Assembly: GCF_025148125.1 (NCBI RefSeq)
Contig: NZ_CP102267.1
Span: forward strand, 2,986,501-3,050,500
Source: Blautia wexlerae DSM 19850
Lineage (GTDB): Bacteria > Bacillota > Clostridia > Lachnospirales > Lachnospiraceae
Direction of reading: 5' to 3'
Length of the DNA stretch: 64,000 bases
Shown: piece after piece, positions 36,079 through 44,898 of the stretch
How positions within the stretch are numbered: position 1 is the first letter of the stretch
Layout of the letters: each line of letters opens with the position of its first letter
Position numbers and translations under genes: made by a program
Notes under the pieces: model-generated
What the model was told of the DNA's origin: nothing
The model's database searches: none
The model's input: the letters and a program-made list of their open reading frames with translations, nothing else

Positions 36079-38490
36079 ATGAAATACGGATATTTTGACA
36101 ATGAAAACCGAGAATACGTGATTACTAATCCGGCAACACCTGCACCATGGGTAAACTATCTGGGTTCCCCGGAGTACGGTGCAATCATTTCCAATAATGC
36201 AGGGGGCTACAGTTTTGCAAAATCCGGTGCAAACGGACGTATCCTGCGCTATGTTTTTAATAACTTTGACCAGCCGGGACGTTACATTTACATTCGCGAT
36301 GACAGATCATCAGACTTCTGGTCTGCATCCTGGCAGCCTGTAGGCAAAGATCTGGCTCAGTATAAGAGCGAATGCCGTCACGGAATCGGTTATACAAAAA
36401 TTTCTGCCGACTACAGCGATATTCACTCAGAAGCCCTTTACTATGTTCCTCTTGGAAAAAGTTATGAAGTATGGGCATTATCTGTGACCAATCATTCTGA
36501 TCACGAAAGGAACCTGACTCTCAGCGGATATGCAGAGTTTACCAACCACAGCAATTACGAACAGGATCAGGTTAATTTACAGTACTCTCTTTTTATTTCT
36601 CGTACACTGTTCGAAGGAAACAGAATTACTCAGCAGATTCATGGAAATCTTGATGCAATTCCTGAAAATGAGAATGTAGATGAGAAAAATGTGACAGAAC
36701 GTTTCTTTGGACTTGCAGGTGCTGAGGTTTCTTCTTACTGTGGGGACAAAAATGAATTTCTCGGAAGTTACCATGGATATGGAAACCCTGAAGGTATTGT
36801 CTGTGGTGATCTTGGTGATAAGACAAGCTATAATGAAAACTCCTGTGGTGCTCTCTCCTGCAAAATAACTCTTAAAGCAGGTGAAACCAGAACAATTGCT
36901 TTTCTTCTTGGAATGAAACCGTCATCTGAAGCTGCTGAAGTAATCAGATGTTACGAAAATCCGGCTCCAACTGTAGCAGAAGAACTGGAAGCATTAAAAG
37001 CTGACTGGAACAGTAAGCTTGATAATCTTAAAGTCAGCACTCCAAGTCCGGAATTTGATACTATGATTAATACCTGGAACGCATACAACTGTTTTATGAC
37101 TTTCATCTGGTCCCGTGCAGCTTCCTTCATTTACTGTGGACTCAGAAATGGATACGGATACAGAGATACTGTACAGGATATTCAGGGAATCATCCATCTG
37201 GCACCGGAAATGGCACTGGAAAAGATTCGTTTCATGCTGTCTGCGCAGGTAAATAACGGTGGCGGACTCCCTCTTGTCAAGTTTACTCACACACCTGGAA
37301 AAGAAGATACTCCGGATGATGCTTCTTATGTACAGGAAACCGGCCATCCGGCTTACCGTGCAGATGATGCATTATGGCTTTTCCCAACTGTATATAAATA
37401 TATTTCAGAAACCGGAAACACTGCTTTTCTTGATGAAGTGATTCCTTTTGCCAACAAAGATGAAGCTACTGTATATGAACATCTGAAACGTGCGGTTGCT
37501 TTCTCTCTTAATCACCTTGGACCTCATGGAATGCCCGCCGGACTTTATGCAGACTGGAATGACTGTCTCCGTCTGGGTGCAAACGGAGAATCTTCTTTTG
37601 TTGCTTTACAGTTCTATTATGCAATGACAATCCTGAAAATCTTTGCCGAATATAAAAAAGATACAGAATATGTACAGTATCTTGAAGAAACTCAGAAAGC
37701 ATTTGGCGAAAAAGTTCAGGAACTGTGCTGGGATAACGACCGCTTCGTACGTGGTTATACAGAATCAGGAGAAAGAATCGGTGAAGCTGCTGCTCCTGAA
37801 GCAAATATGTGGCTGAATCCTCAGAGCTGGGCTGTCATCAGTGGTCTTGCCAGCCCTGAACAGGGAGACGCTGCACTGAACAATGTATACGAACGTCTAA
37901 ACACAAAATATGGTGCGATCCTTATGGATCCGCCTTATCATGCGCATGCTTTCGATGGTGCACTGGCAGTTATCTATAATCAGGGAACCAAAGAAAACTC
38001 CGGTATTTTCTCCCAATCCCAGGGCTGGCTGATTCTTGCTGAAGCACTCCGCGGTCATGGAGAACGTGCTTTTACCTATTTTATGGAAAATTCTCCTGCT
38101 GCGCAGAATGACTGTGCCGAAATCCGTCGTCTTGAACCATACTGCTATGGTCAGTTTACAGAGGGAAAAGCAAGCAAACACTTTGGACGCTCTCATGTTC
38201 ACTGGCTGACAGGAACTGCTTCTACTGTAATGGTAGGATGTGTGGAAGGTATCCTCGGACTTCGCCCTGATCTTGAAGGACTTCGACTGTCTCCTTCTGT
38301 GCCAAAAAGCTGGAAACACTTTGAGATTGAGAAAGTTTTCCGTGGAAAACAGCTTCATATCTCTGTAGAAAATCCAGACGAAAAAGAATCTGGCTGCTGC
38401 AGTCTGGTTCTTAACGGACAGAAATTAGCAGATAATTATATCCCTGAAAACCTTCTTCAGGATAAGAACGAAGTCATATTAACTCTTTAA
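36079..38490 (+). CDS. GH94 glycoside phosphorylase, cellobiose/chitobiose type
   Basis: The protein has 803 residues, matching cellobiose and N,N'-diacetylchitobiose phosphorylases. The start MKYGYFDNENREYVI is typical of this branch. The barrel shows GYRDTVQD (361-367) and the general acid D492 in YADWND, the same number as in the Vibrio chitobiose enzyme. WNAYNCF and CLRLGANGES also resemble the chitobiose branch; cellobiose phosphorylase remains possible. It lies 78 nt after the first GH94 gene in the same operon, with GAAAGGA upstream. The product would be glucose or GlcNAc 1-phosphate. Confidence 0.9.
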   Translation: MKYGYFDNENREYVITNPATPAPWVNYLGSPEYGAIISNNAGGYSFAKSGANGRILRYVFNNFDQPGRYIYIRDDRSSDFWSASWQPVGKDLAQYKSECRHGIGYTKISADYSDIHSEALYYVPLGKSYEVWALSVTNHSDHERNLTLSGYAEFTNHSNYEQDQVNLQYSLFISRTLFEGNRITQQIHGNLDAIPENENVDEKNVTERFFGLAGAEVSSYCGDKNEFLGSYHGYGNPEGIVCGDLGDKTSYNENSCGALSCKITLKAGETRTIAFLLGMKPSSEAAEVIRCYENPAPTVAEELEALKADWNSKLDNLKVSTPSPEFDTMINTWNAYNCFMTFIWSRAASFIYCGLRNGYGYRDTVQDIQGIIHLAPEMALEKIRFMLSAQVNNGGGLPLVKFTHTPGKEDTPDDASYVQETGHPAYRADDALWLFPTVYKYISETGNTAFLDEVIPFANKDEATVYEHLKRAVAFSLNHLGPHGMPAGLYADWNDCLRLGANGESSFVALQFYYAMTILKIFAEYKKDTEYVQYLEETQKAFGEKVQELCWDNDRFVRGYTESGERIGEAAAPEANMWLNPQSWAVISGLASPEQGDAALNNVYERLNTKYGAILMDPPYHAHAFDGALAVIYNQGTKENSGIFSQSQGWLILAEALRGHGERAFTYFMENSPAAQNDCAEIRRLEPYCYGQFTEGKASKHFGRSHVHWLTGTASTVMVGCVEGILGLRPDLEGLRLSPSVPKSWKHFEIEKVFRGKQLHISVENPDEKESGCCSLVLNGQKLADNYIPENLLQDKNEVILTL

Positions 38491-38524
38491 TCCCCCGATA
38501 TTACCAGATGAAAATAAGCGGCCG

Positions 38525-38554
38525 GCTTACAGAAAATTTATATTCCCTGTAAGC
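38525..38554 (+). terminator. Hairpin after the GH94 operon
   Basis: GCTTACAG and CTGTAAGC form an 8-bp stem 34 nt past the second GH94 stop. There is no T-run because a repeat element begins at the next base. Confidence 0.4.
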
Positions 38555-38718
38555 TAGAGCGTGTCTGAAAAATCATTCCCGCAATCTGCACGCCCCACTT
38601 TGCGGTATATTTCACCCGAATTCAGTTGCCGTAGCCCGCTACGGCGCCCTCATCCGGGCAAAATATACCACAAATTGTGACGCACATCTTGCAGAAAGCC
38701 TTTTTCAGACACGCTCTA
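38555..38718 (+). repeat. Palindromic repeat family 2, complete copy
   Basis: This 164-bp element has perfect 18-bp terminal inverted repeats, TAGAGCGTGTCTGAAAAA and its inverse at 38701-38718. The interior is also a long imperfect palindrome: GGTATATTT...AAATATACC, then CCGTAGC-CC-GCTACGG at the centre. It has no coding capacity and resembles a MITE. It lies between the GH94 operon and the convergent AraC gene. A shortened relative is at 26986-27028. Confidence 0.85.
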
Positions 38719-38749
38719 GCCGCCTGTTTTACTTATCTTAATATTTTGA

Positions 38750-39547
38750 TTAATCCTGTTCTTTTTTCAGTTCCGACTCTGATGCGACACAAAGTTCTTT
38801 TTCTATATCCCAGTGTATCATATAATGTTCATCCCTGTATTTACCCGGTGTCATTCCCGTAACTTCCCTAAACTGCTGGATGAAATGACTCTGGGAAGAA
38901 AAGGAAAGACGGTTTGCAATCTCAATGATCGAATAATCACTGTACTGCAAAAGATTTTTCGCCATTTCTATCTTCTGTCTGCGGATATAGGCACTGACCG
39001 ATATTCCTGTTTCTTTTTTAAATAATCTGGAGAGATAGCTCGCAGATACTCCAAGTGAATCTGCAAGATCTTCTATTGTAATTCGTTCTTTGATATGAGA
39101 ATAAATGTATTCTTTACTTGCGTTGATATGTTTAGAATAAGTGTTGTCTCTGAAATATCTGCGCATTTTTTCAGTATAATCCATCACCATCTCATCATGA
39201 AGGCTCTGAACCTCTTCTACTGTATGAATGCCATCCAGCTTTTGAATATAAAAATCACTCAGGCGAAATGCCTGTTCCATCTCCATTCCATTTTGTTTAC
39301 AGAGTCTGGTTATCATTGCGGTAGTGATAACAAAATGATATTTCATATTTGTGACCGCATTCTTTGACAGTACTCCCACACCATCACACTCTGTAAATCT
39401 CTGCCGTTCACAATTCTTCTTAACAGTTTTTATATCTCCACTTGCAACTGCACGATAGAACAATAATTCCTCTGTCGGTTCTCTGTGCTTAATTTCATCA
39501 AACTCATCTTCTGCCTCAAAAAGAAGCCATTCGTTCTGATAACTCAT
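38750..39547 (-). CDS. AraC-family transcriptional regulator
   Basis: The protein has 265 residues. The N-terminal 160 residues are helical and are not the usual cupin; similar helical sensor parts occur in a group of Firmicutes AraC proteins. The C-terminus has two helix-turn-helix units: ITIEDLADSLGVSASYLSRLFKKETG and the SFSSQSHFIQQFREVTGMTPGKYR region. It lies convergent to the GH94 operon and is a candidate regulator of the phosphorylase and transporter genes. GGAGAG precedes the ATG. Confidence 0.88.
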   Translation of the reverse strand: MSYQNEWLLFEAEDEFDEIKHREPTEELLFYRAVASGDIKTVKKNCERQRFTECDGVGVLSKNAVTNMKYHFVITTAMITRLCKQNGMEMEQAFRLSDFYIQKLDGIHTVEEVQSLHDEMVMDYTEKMRRYFRDNTYSKHINASKEYIYSHIKERITIEDLADSLGVSASYLSRLFKKETGISVSAYIRRQKIEMAKNLLQYSDYSIIEIANRLSFSSQSHFIQQFREVTGMTPGKYRDEHYMIHWDIEKELCVASESELKKEQD

Positions 39548-39556
39548 ATGTCTCTC

Positions 39557-40225
39557 CTACGCCAATGCCAGCAATTCTTTTCCTTCTTTCAGTCTCTCAT
39601 AAAACTGTATGTAGAAATCCTGATTTTGATCATATGGTTTGAGATAGAATCTGTTCACCACAAAGAGGTTCAGATTTCTGATCAGATCTGGATCCTCAGC
39701 ATTGTACAGTACTTCCTGCACATCCAGCAGAAAATAATGCCAGTCATTTACAAATTTCTCATATTTTTTCAGATCCGGTGTGTCCACCCACTTCTTTACC
39801 TTGATCTTACTGCGGTTTGTTTTAGGACATTCGTGAATCTGAAGAATATATTTAAAACTGCCATTCTCGTAGAATCTTCCCAGCGGGAATAATCTGCAGA
39901 ATCCCGGCCGAATAGAGTGGATGTGACAGCGTCCTTCACTGTTAAGGAATATACACTGTTCCTTAACTCCTGTCATCCGAAGATGCGGAAGGATATTTCC
40001 ATCTGTCACTCCCAGTTCCAGATATTCCTGTAAAAGCTGCTCTGCTGATTTCTGTAATCCTGCCGACAATCTGTATACATCATATGGATCCAGGAGCACA
40101 GAATCTCCCATTCCCTGACAACAGTCACAGCAGCCTTCACAGTCATGGCAGTCTGCCTTTACCATATCATTAGAATCATATAATTTACCATCCGAAATCT
40201 CTTCCAGTGTCTGTTCTCTGCGCAT
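39557..40225 (-). CDS. YkgJ-family cysteine-cluster protein
   Basis: The protein has 222 residues. The cysteine cluster reads CHDCEGCCDCC near residue 26, then CIFLNSEGRCHIHSIRPGFCRLFPLGR near residue 90, and HECPK. This is the YkgJ/UPF0153 arrangement, proposed to bind zinc or an Fe-S cluster; the activity is unknown. A second member of this broad group, the FliB-like protein at 25644, occurs in the same window. It is 9 nt upstream of the AraC gene in the same direction and probably in one transcript with it and the next gene. Confidence 0.83.
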   Translation of the reverse strand: MRREQTLEEISDGKLYDSNDMVKADCHDCEGCCDCCQGMGDSVLLDPYDVYRLSAGLQKSAEQLLQEYLELGVTDGNILPHLRMTGVKEQCIFLNSEGRCHIHSIRPGFCRLFPLGRFYENGSFKYILQIHECPKTNRSKIKVKKWVDTPDLKKYEKFVNDWHYFLLDVQEVLYNAEDPDLIRNLNLFVVNRFYLKPYDQNQDFYIQFYERLKEGKELLALA

Positions 40226-40247
40226 ATGCTATGCTTTTTCCTTTCTC

Positions 40248-40625
40248 TCAAAAAGCCTCTAATCCTGTAACACCCCAGTCTGAAGCAAGATCTTTCATAC
40301 CTTCCAAAACTTCCTCCCTTGAATATCCGTTATCATCCAGGAAATCTCCATCCATATCATTCAGATACAGATAAAAGGTCAGTGCCAGTTCCAGATAGTC
40401 TACATCATCTTCTACCATACCCATATATAATTCGTTTTCTGCTTCATTGATCTTGCCTTCTTCTGCCAGTTTCATAATTGTAGCAAAAAGCCGGTCTGCC
40501 TCTGTGTAATCTGCTTCCTTCTCCGGAAGTTTGTAATTGGGCTGCTGCTCATGAAGCAGAAGCTTCGCGATCAGTCTTCCTACGTCCTGAATATTTCTTA
40601 TCATATGATCATCCTGTACTGCCAT
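40248..40625 (-). CDS. Small acidic helical protein (DUF6483-like?)
   Basis: The protein has 125 residues, strongly acidic and predicted all-helical (EADRLFATIMKLAEEGKINEAENELYMGM). It starts with DDHMIRNIQDVGRLIAKLLL. I think this matches a Lachnospiraceae family annotated DUF6483, but this is from memory and unsure. It has no membrane segment or catalytic motif. It lies 22 nt upstream of the YkgJ-type gene, with GGGAAG before the ATG. The function is unknown. Confidence 0.6.
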   Translation of the reverse strand: MAVQDDHMIRNIQDVGRLIAKLLLHEQQPNYKLPEKEADYTEADRLFATIMKLAEEGKINEAENELYMGMVEDDVDYLELALTFYLYLNDMDGDFLDDNGYSREEVLEGMKDLASDWGVTGLEAF

Positions 40626-40673
40626 AATATTATCTTCCCTTCTTTTTTATTTTACCTGGTACATCGTTTCGTA

Positions 40674-40732
40674 AATAACTATACCCATCGCATAGAATGC
40701 GGATTCGCAGACAAGAGAGTGATATAGTTATT
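40674..40732 (-). other. Long-range hairpin at the topB 3' end
   Basis: AATAACTATA (40674-40683) and TATAGTTATT (40723-40732) are perfect inverted repeats enclosing a further TGCG-GATT-CGCA hairpin. The right arm overlaps the topB stop. No T-run follows; it may protect the mRNA end or act as a weak terminator. Confidence 0.35.
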
Positions 40733-42932
40733 CCAGTTTTAATCCTGCCAGTGCCTGTGCAAATGCATTATTCACCGGCTCCTTGGCTTCTTTCTGCTGC
40801 TGTCTCATATATTTTTGAACATCACGCTTATTGACTCCTGCTCCCTCTTTGGCCCTTCTCGCCTGAAAAGCAGAGAGCTTTTCTTTATAGCCGCAGGCAC
40901 AGATAAATGTCTCTTCCTTACCTTTCACATACATTTCCATACGTTTATGACACTTGGGACAACGGGCATTGGTAGTTCTGGACAGGGTTTCTTTATAACC
41001 GCACTCTCTGTCCTGACATACAAGCATTTTTGCATTCTTTCCATTCACTGCCAGAAGCTTCTTTCCGCAGTTCGGGCAGATTTTGTTTGTAAGATTATCA
41101 TGCCTGAAGGTTCCCTGTCCGGTTTTGATCTCATCTACAATGTCACAGGTATAGTTCCTGATTTCTTTCAGGAAGGTTTCCTGTTTCATTTTACCTTTTG
41201 CAATATTTCCAAGCTTCATCTCCCAGTCTGCGGTCAGTTCCGGCTTGCGCAGTTCCTCGGGTACCAGTTCCAGAAGCTGCTTTGCCTTGGAGGTCAGATG
41301 GATTTCATTGCCTTTTTTCTCCATCAGAAAGCTGTTAAACAGTTTCTCAATAATATCGGCCCTTGTGGCAACAGTCCCCAGACCACCTGTCTCACCGAGA
41401 GTTTTCGCTGCCTTTGTATCATGACTCTCCATATAGCGCACCGGATTCTCCATTGCTGCAAGAAGCGTTGCTTCTGTGAATCTTGCAGGTGGCTTTGTCC
41501 TGCCTGTATTCATGGATACATTCTCTATATGCAGTCTCTCACCTTTCTTCATCTGTGGAAGCTTCTGATCTTTCAATTTCTGCGCATCGTCAGCAGTATC
41601 CTCATCCTCTTCAGTGTCGTCCGTATTTTCATACACATCTTTCCATCCGGCACTTTTTACAACTTTCCCGCTGGCAGCAAAAAGTTCTCCAGCAACAATT
41701 CCCTCCATGCTCACCTGTTCATAAACAAAAGGCGGATACAGCACACTGAGGAATCTGCGAACTACCATATCGTAAATCTTACGTTCTTCATTTGTCATAT
41801 GGTCAAGCTGCACAAACTGCTCCGTAGGGATAATTGCATGATGGTCGCTGACCTTTTTATCATCCACAAAACTTCCATTTGCACGAACAGGCTGATTCAT
41901 CAGTGCGCCTGCCGGTTTTCTGTACGGTCCTGTTGCGCAGGCTCTCAGTCGTTCTTTAATTGTAGGAACAATATCCTTTCCAATATATCTGGAATCTGTC
42001 CTCGGATAAGTGAGTACTTTGTGATTTTCATACAGACGCTGCATGATATTCAGAGTCTGCTTTGCAGAATATCCATATTTCCGATTTGCCTCTCTCTGCA
42101 GTGTGGTCAGGTCATACAAACCCGGTGCAAAGGATTTTTTCTCTTTGCTGGTTACGGAAGTTACTTCCAGAGACTGATTTCTGAGAACATCGGAAATCTC
42201 CTCTGCCCGTTCTTTATTAAAAGTTCTGAAGCTCTTACTCTTTGGTTCCTTCCATGTCCAGGTGATATCACCTGCTTTCAGGGTGATTCCGTAATATTCC
42301 TTCGGCTTAAATGCCCGTATCTCTTCTTCCCGTTTCGCAATCATCGCCAGTGTAGGAGTCTGTACACGCCCGCAGGAAAGCTGGGCATTATATTTACAGG
42401 TAAGTGCCCTTGTACCGTTCATTCCCACCAGCCAGTCAGCTTCCGCTCTTGCCACAGCTGCTCTGTACAGATTATCATACTCATGTCCGTTTTTCAGATT
42501 TCCGAATCCTTCTTTGATAGCTTTGTCTGTAACTGAAGAAATCCACAGTCTACGGATTGGTTTATGACAGTCCGCTTTGTCAAGAATCCAGCGGGCTACC
42601 AGTTCACCTTCTCTTCCGGCATCTGTGGCTATTATAATATCGTTTATGTCTTTTCTGTACAGCTGCGTTTTTACTGCATTGTACTGTTTACCGGTCTGTC
42701 GAATAACTACCAGCTTCATTCGATCCGGCATCATGGGAAGTGTGGATATTTCCCATTTCATATACTTCTTATCGTATTCCTCAGGATCTGCCAGCGTAAC
42801 AAGATGTCCAAGTGCCCAGGTGACTACGTAATCTTTTCCCTCAAGGGTACCATTTCCTTTCTGTGTACAGTGAAGTACTCTGGCAATATCTCTGGCAACA
42901 GAAGGTTTCTCTGCTATTACTAATGATTTCAT
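40728..42932 (-). CDS. topB: DNA topoisomerase III (type IA)
   Basis: The protein has 734 residues. The TOPRIM domain is N-terminal, with E8 in IAEKPSVARD and DAGREGE near residue 104. The catalytic tyrosine is Y309 in LTYPRTDS. Two C-terminal zinc ribbons follow (CPNCGKK...CQDRECGYKE and CPKCHKR...CACGYKEK; the last has C-x-C spacing). It relaxes and decatenates DNA through a single-strand break. The same type is common on conjugative elements, but no such genes are adjacent, so this looks like the chromosomal copy. AAGGAG lies 11 nt upstream. Confidence 0.96.
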   Translation of the reverse strand: MKSLVIAEKPSVARDIARVLHCTQKGNGTLEGKDYVVTWALGHLVTLADPEEYDKKYMKWEISTLPMMPDRMKLVVIRQTGKQYNAVKTQLYRKDINDIIIATDAGREGELVARWILDKADCHKPIRRLWISSVTDKAIKEGFGNLKNGHEYDNLYRAAVARAEADWLVGMNGTRALTCKYNAQLSCGRVQTPTLAMIAKREEEIRAFKPKEYYGITLKAGDITWTWKEPKSKSFRTFNKERAEEISDVLRNQSLEVTSVTSKEKKSFAPGLYDLTTLQREANRKYGYSAKQTLNIMQRLYENHKVLTYPRTDSRYIGKDIVPTIKERLRACATGPYRKPAGALMNQPVRANGSFVDDKKVSDHHAIIPTEQFVQLDHMTNEERKIYDMVVRRFLSVLYPPFVYEQVSMEGIVAGELFAASGKVVKSAGWKDVYENTDDTEEDEDTADDAQKLKDQKLPQMKKGERLHIENVSMNTGRTKPPARFTEATLLAAMENPVRYMESHDTKAAKTLGETGGLGTVATRADIIEKLFNSFLMEKKGNEIHLTSKAKQLLELVPEELRKPELTADWEMKLGNIAKGKMKQETFLKEIRNYTCDIVDEIKTGQGTFRHDNLTNKICPNCGKKLLAVNGKNAKMLVCQDRECGYKETLSRTTNARCPKCHKRMEMYVKGKEETFICACGYKEKLSAFQARRAKEGAGVNKRDVQKYMRQQQKEAKEPVNNAFAQALAGLKLE

Positions 42933-43100
42933 AAAATAAATAACTCCTTATAAAAATCTACAGTCAGGGTTTCTGATATCCCTGACCGTTGATTTCGGGC
43001 AGCTGTCCATTTATTTTTGGCATCTGCTTATATTTAAGATGTCAGGATCAAAAGCTATTTTGCTTTGCTCTTTGCAACTCCTGCAATTCTCATATTTAAA

Positions 43101-43129
43101 AGTATAGCATAGATAAATTCCTGTTTCCA
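43101..43129 (-). promoter_or_regulatory. topB promoter
   Basis: TGGAAA (43124-43129) and TATACT (43101-43106) on the minus strand are 17 nt apart with TGC before the -10. The leader of about 165 nt has a CAGGG/CCCTG hairpin near 42961-42990. Confidence 0.55.
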
Positions 43130-43143
43130 GTTATTCTTTAACT

Positions 43144-43812
43144 TTATTTCATATTAATTTTATATCCGACTCCACGAACTGTCTCCACCAGCTCACCGGC
43201 ACTTCCCAGTTTTTGTCTCAGTGTTCGGATATGTACATCAACGGTTCTGCTCTCTCCGTCGAATTCATACCCCCAGACCTGATTCAGAAGCTGGGTTCTG
43301 GAAAGTACAGTTCCGCTGTTTTTCAGAAGCAGACATAATACTTCATATTCTTTTAATGTAAGATTTACATTCTTTTTATCTACAGTTGCAATATGTCTGG
43401 AAGGGCAGACATAAAGGTTTCCTGTCCGATATTCTTCTGCGCCGTCATCTTCTGTTCTTCTTAATAATGCGCGGATCCTTGAGATCAGTTCCATCATGCG
43501 GAATGGTTTTGGAATATAGTCATCTGCCCCGCTGTCAAGACCTACCACTGTATCATATTCACTGCTTTTTGCTGTCAGCATGATAATAGGAAGTTTACGT
43601 GTATCCGGACGCATACGCAATTTCTTCAATATGGAAATCCCATCCTCTTCCGGCAGCATCACATCAAGGAGCAGAAGTGCAGGTTTTTTCTTTTCCAGGG
43701 CTTTCCAGAAGTGAGAAGGTCTTTCAAATCCTTTTGCTTCAAATCCCTGACTTTTCAATGTATATATCACCAGTTCACGTATACTCTCATCATCTTCTAC
43801 CAAATATATCAT
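43144..43812 (-). CDS. Orphan OmpR/PhoB-family response regulator
   Basis: The protein has 222 residues. The receiver domain shows D7/D8, the phosphoacceptor D50 in LLLLDVMLPEEDG, TAKSS, and a lysine in YIPKPF. The C-terminal winged helix is of the OmpR type (VNLTLKEYEVLCLLL, TVDVHIRTLRQKL, VRGVGYK). No histidine kinase gene is adjacent, so it is an orphan. The start at 43812 is chosen because GGAG lies 9 nt upstream; the ATG at 43827 has no ribosome site. A direct repeat at 43971-43987 in the divergent region resembles a Pho box. Confidence 0.9.
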   Translation of the reverse strand: MIYLVEDDESIRELVIYTLKSQGFEAKGFERPSHFWKALEKKKPALLLLDVMLPEEDGISILKKLRMRPDTRKLPIIMLTAKSSEYDTVVGLDSGADDYIPKPFRMMELISRIRALLRRTEDDGAEEYRTGNLYVCPSRHIATVDKKNVNLTLKEYEVLCLLLKNSGTVLSRTQLLNQVWGYEFDGESRTVDVHIRTLRQKLGSAGELVETVRGVGYKINMK

Positions 43813-43970
43813 TTTTCTGTTCTCCATTTACAATTATTTGCTGAATGCCATAAGCCGAAACCAGTATACAATCTCCGGAAACAACATGACATTTTCGAAA
43901 ATCACTATAATTTCTCCGGCTCAGTTGATATCAGTATAATAAAAAGCCGTAAAATCTTTGTTCTGCTTTA

Positions 43971-43987
43971 TGTTAAAACTTTGTAAA
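43971..43987 (-). promoter_or_regulatory. Pho-box-like direct repeat upstream of the response regulator
   Basis: On the minus strand TTTACA and TTAACA are separated by 5 nt, an 11-nt periodic direct repeat. It resembles the TTAACA repeats bound by PhoP in Bacillus. A TATACT -10 lies about 33 nt downstream at 43933-43938. Confidence 0.35.
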
Positions 43988-44048
43988 ACGCTGAACTTTA
44001 TTGAGAATTTTTTTATAAAATTTTTATATACTTTATGAGAAAATTTAT

Positions 44049-44077
44049 TTGTAAAAGCAGTATGAAGATGTTATGAT
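44049..44077 (+). promoter_or_regulatory. Promoter of the PAP2 gene
   Basis: TTGTAA (44049-44054) and TATGAT (44072-44077) are 17 nt apart with TGT before the -10. A small repeat, ATGGTATGGTATG, follows. Confidence 0.55.
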
Positions 44078-44117
44078 ATGGTATGGTATGAAATAATTCT
44101 CCAAAGAAGGTGAAATT

Positions 44118-44801
44118 TTGAAACGTTTTATTTCCAAATACCGGCATGGACTTGTGATTGCTGTTTACAGCATCATTTATATCCTGCTCTTCAGTTACCT
44201 GGAGCACAGACCGGTTCACAGCTATCATATCGTACATACAGTATTTGATGACTGGATTCCATTTTGTGAGTTCTTTATCGTTCCTTATATGCTGTGGTTT
44301 CCATACATGATCCTGGCTGTGATTTATTTTATATTTTTTAATAAGAACAAACATGAATACTACCAACTGGCATTTAACCTTATGATGGGAATGACTGTTT
44401 TCCTGATTGTTTCCTATGTTTATCCAAATGCTCAGCACATACGTCCCACAGAGTTTCCAAGAGACAATGTTTTTACAGATGTGGTAAAATGGCTGTACAG
44501 TACAGATACTCCTACGAATATCCTACCCAGCATTCATGTGTTTAACTCTCTTGCAATCCATATGTCGCTTACAAACTGTGAAGCACTGCGAGATAAGAAA
44601 CTTATAAAAGCAGCATCTTTCACCCTGACTGCACTGATCATCATGTCTACCATGTTCCTGAAACAGCATTCTGTAATTGATGTATGCATGGGTGCAACGC
44701 TCGCATTATTTGGCTTTCTGGTTTTTTATCCAAGAAAAGTCTCCGCTCCTTCACAGACTGTCTGCTTCGGAGAAGTAAAAAGAAAAAAAAGTGAAAACTA
44801 A
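44118..44801 (+). CDS. PAP2-family membrane phosphatase, TTG start
   Basis: The protein has 227 residues with about six membrane segments. PAP2 signature pieces are LPSIHVFNSLAIH (the PSGH-like motif, here PSIH) and the histidine-aspartate pair in KQHSVIDV. The family removes phosphate from lipids such as phosphatidic acid or undecaprenyl pyrophosphate. The start is TTG at 44118 with AAGAAGG 7 nt upstream; no in-frame ATG lies nearby. The usual arginine before the final histidine is not obvious, so the catalytic class is less certain than the fold. It ends at a bidirectional hairpin. Confidence 0.78.
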   Translation: MKRFISKYRHGLVIAVYSIIYILLFSYLEHRPVHSYHIVHTVFDDWIPFCEFFIVPYMLWFPYMILAVIYFIFFNKNKHEYYQLAFNLMMGMTVFLIVSYVYPNAQHIRPTEFPRDNVFTDVVKWLYSTDTPTNILPSIHVFNSLAIHMSLTNCEALRDKKLIKAASFTLTALIIMSTMFLKQHSVIDVCMGATLALFGFLVFYPRKVSAPSQTVCFGEVKRKKSEN

Positions 44802-44814
44802 AAAGATTTAAAAT

Positions 44815-44866
44815 AAAAGCAGAATCTTTGAAATACATTTTGTCTTTCAGAGATTCTGCTTTTTGC
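44815..44866 (+). terminator. Bidirectional terminator between PAP2 and glycosyltransferase genes
   Basis: AAAAGCAGAATCT and AGATTCTGCTTTT form a 13-bp stem with a long loop, with A-rich and T-rich flanks on both sides. It can end both convergent transcripts. Confidence 0.75.
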
Positions 44867-44898
44867 AGTTATAACAATTTTCTGCTATTTAGAGCACA

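Noticed and set aside
40815..42536. 573-codon open frame on the plus strand opposite topB
   Set aside because: It lies entirely antisense to a well-supported topoisomerase gene, has no ribosome site and a translation with no family motifs; it is a shadow of topB codon use.
40728..42932. topB as a mark of a conjugative element
   Set aside because: No relaxase, coupling protein, type IV secretion or integrase genes are near it.
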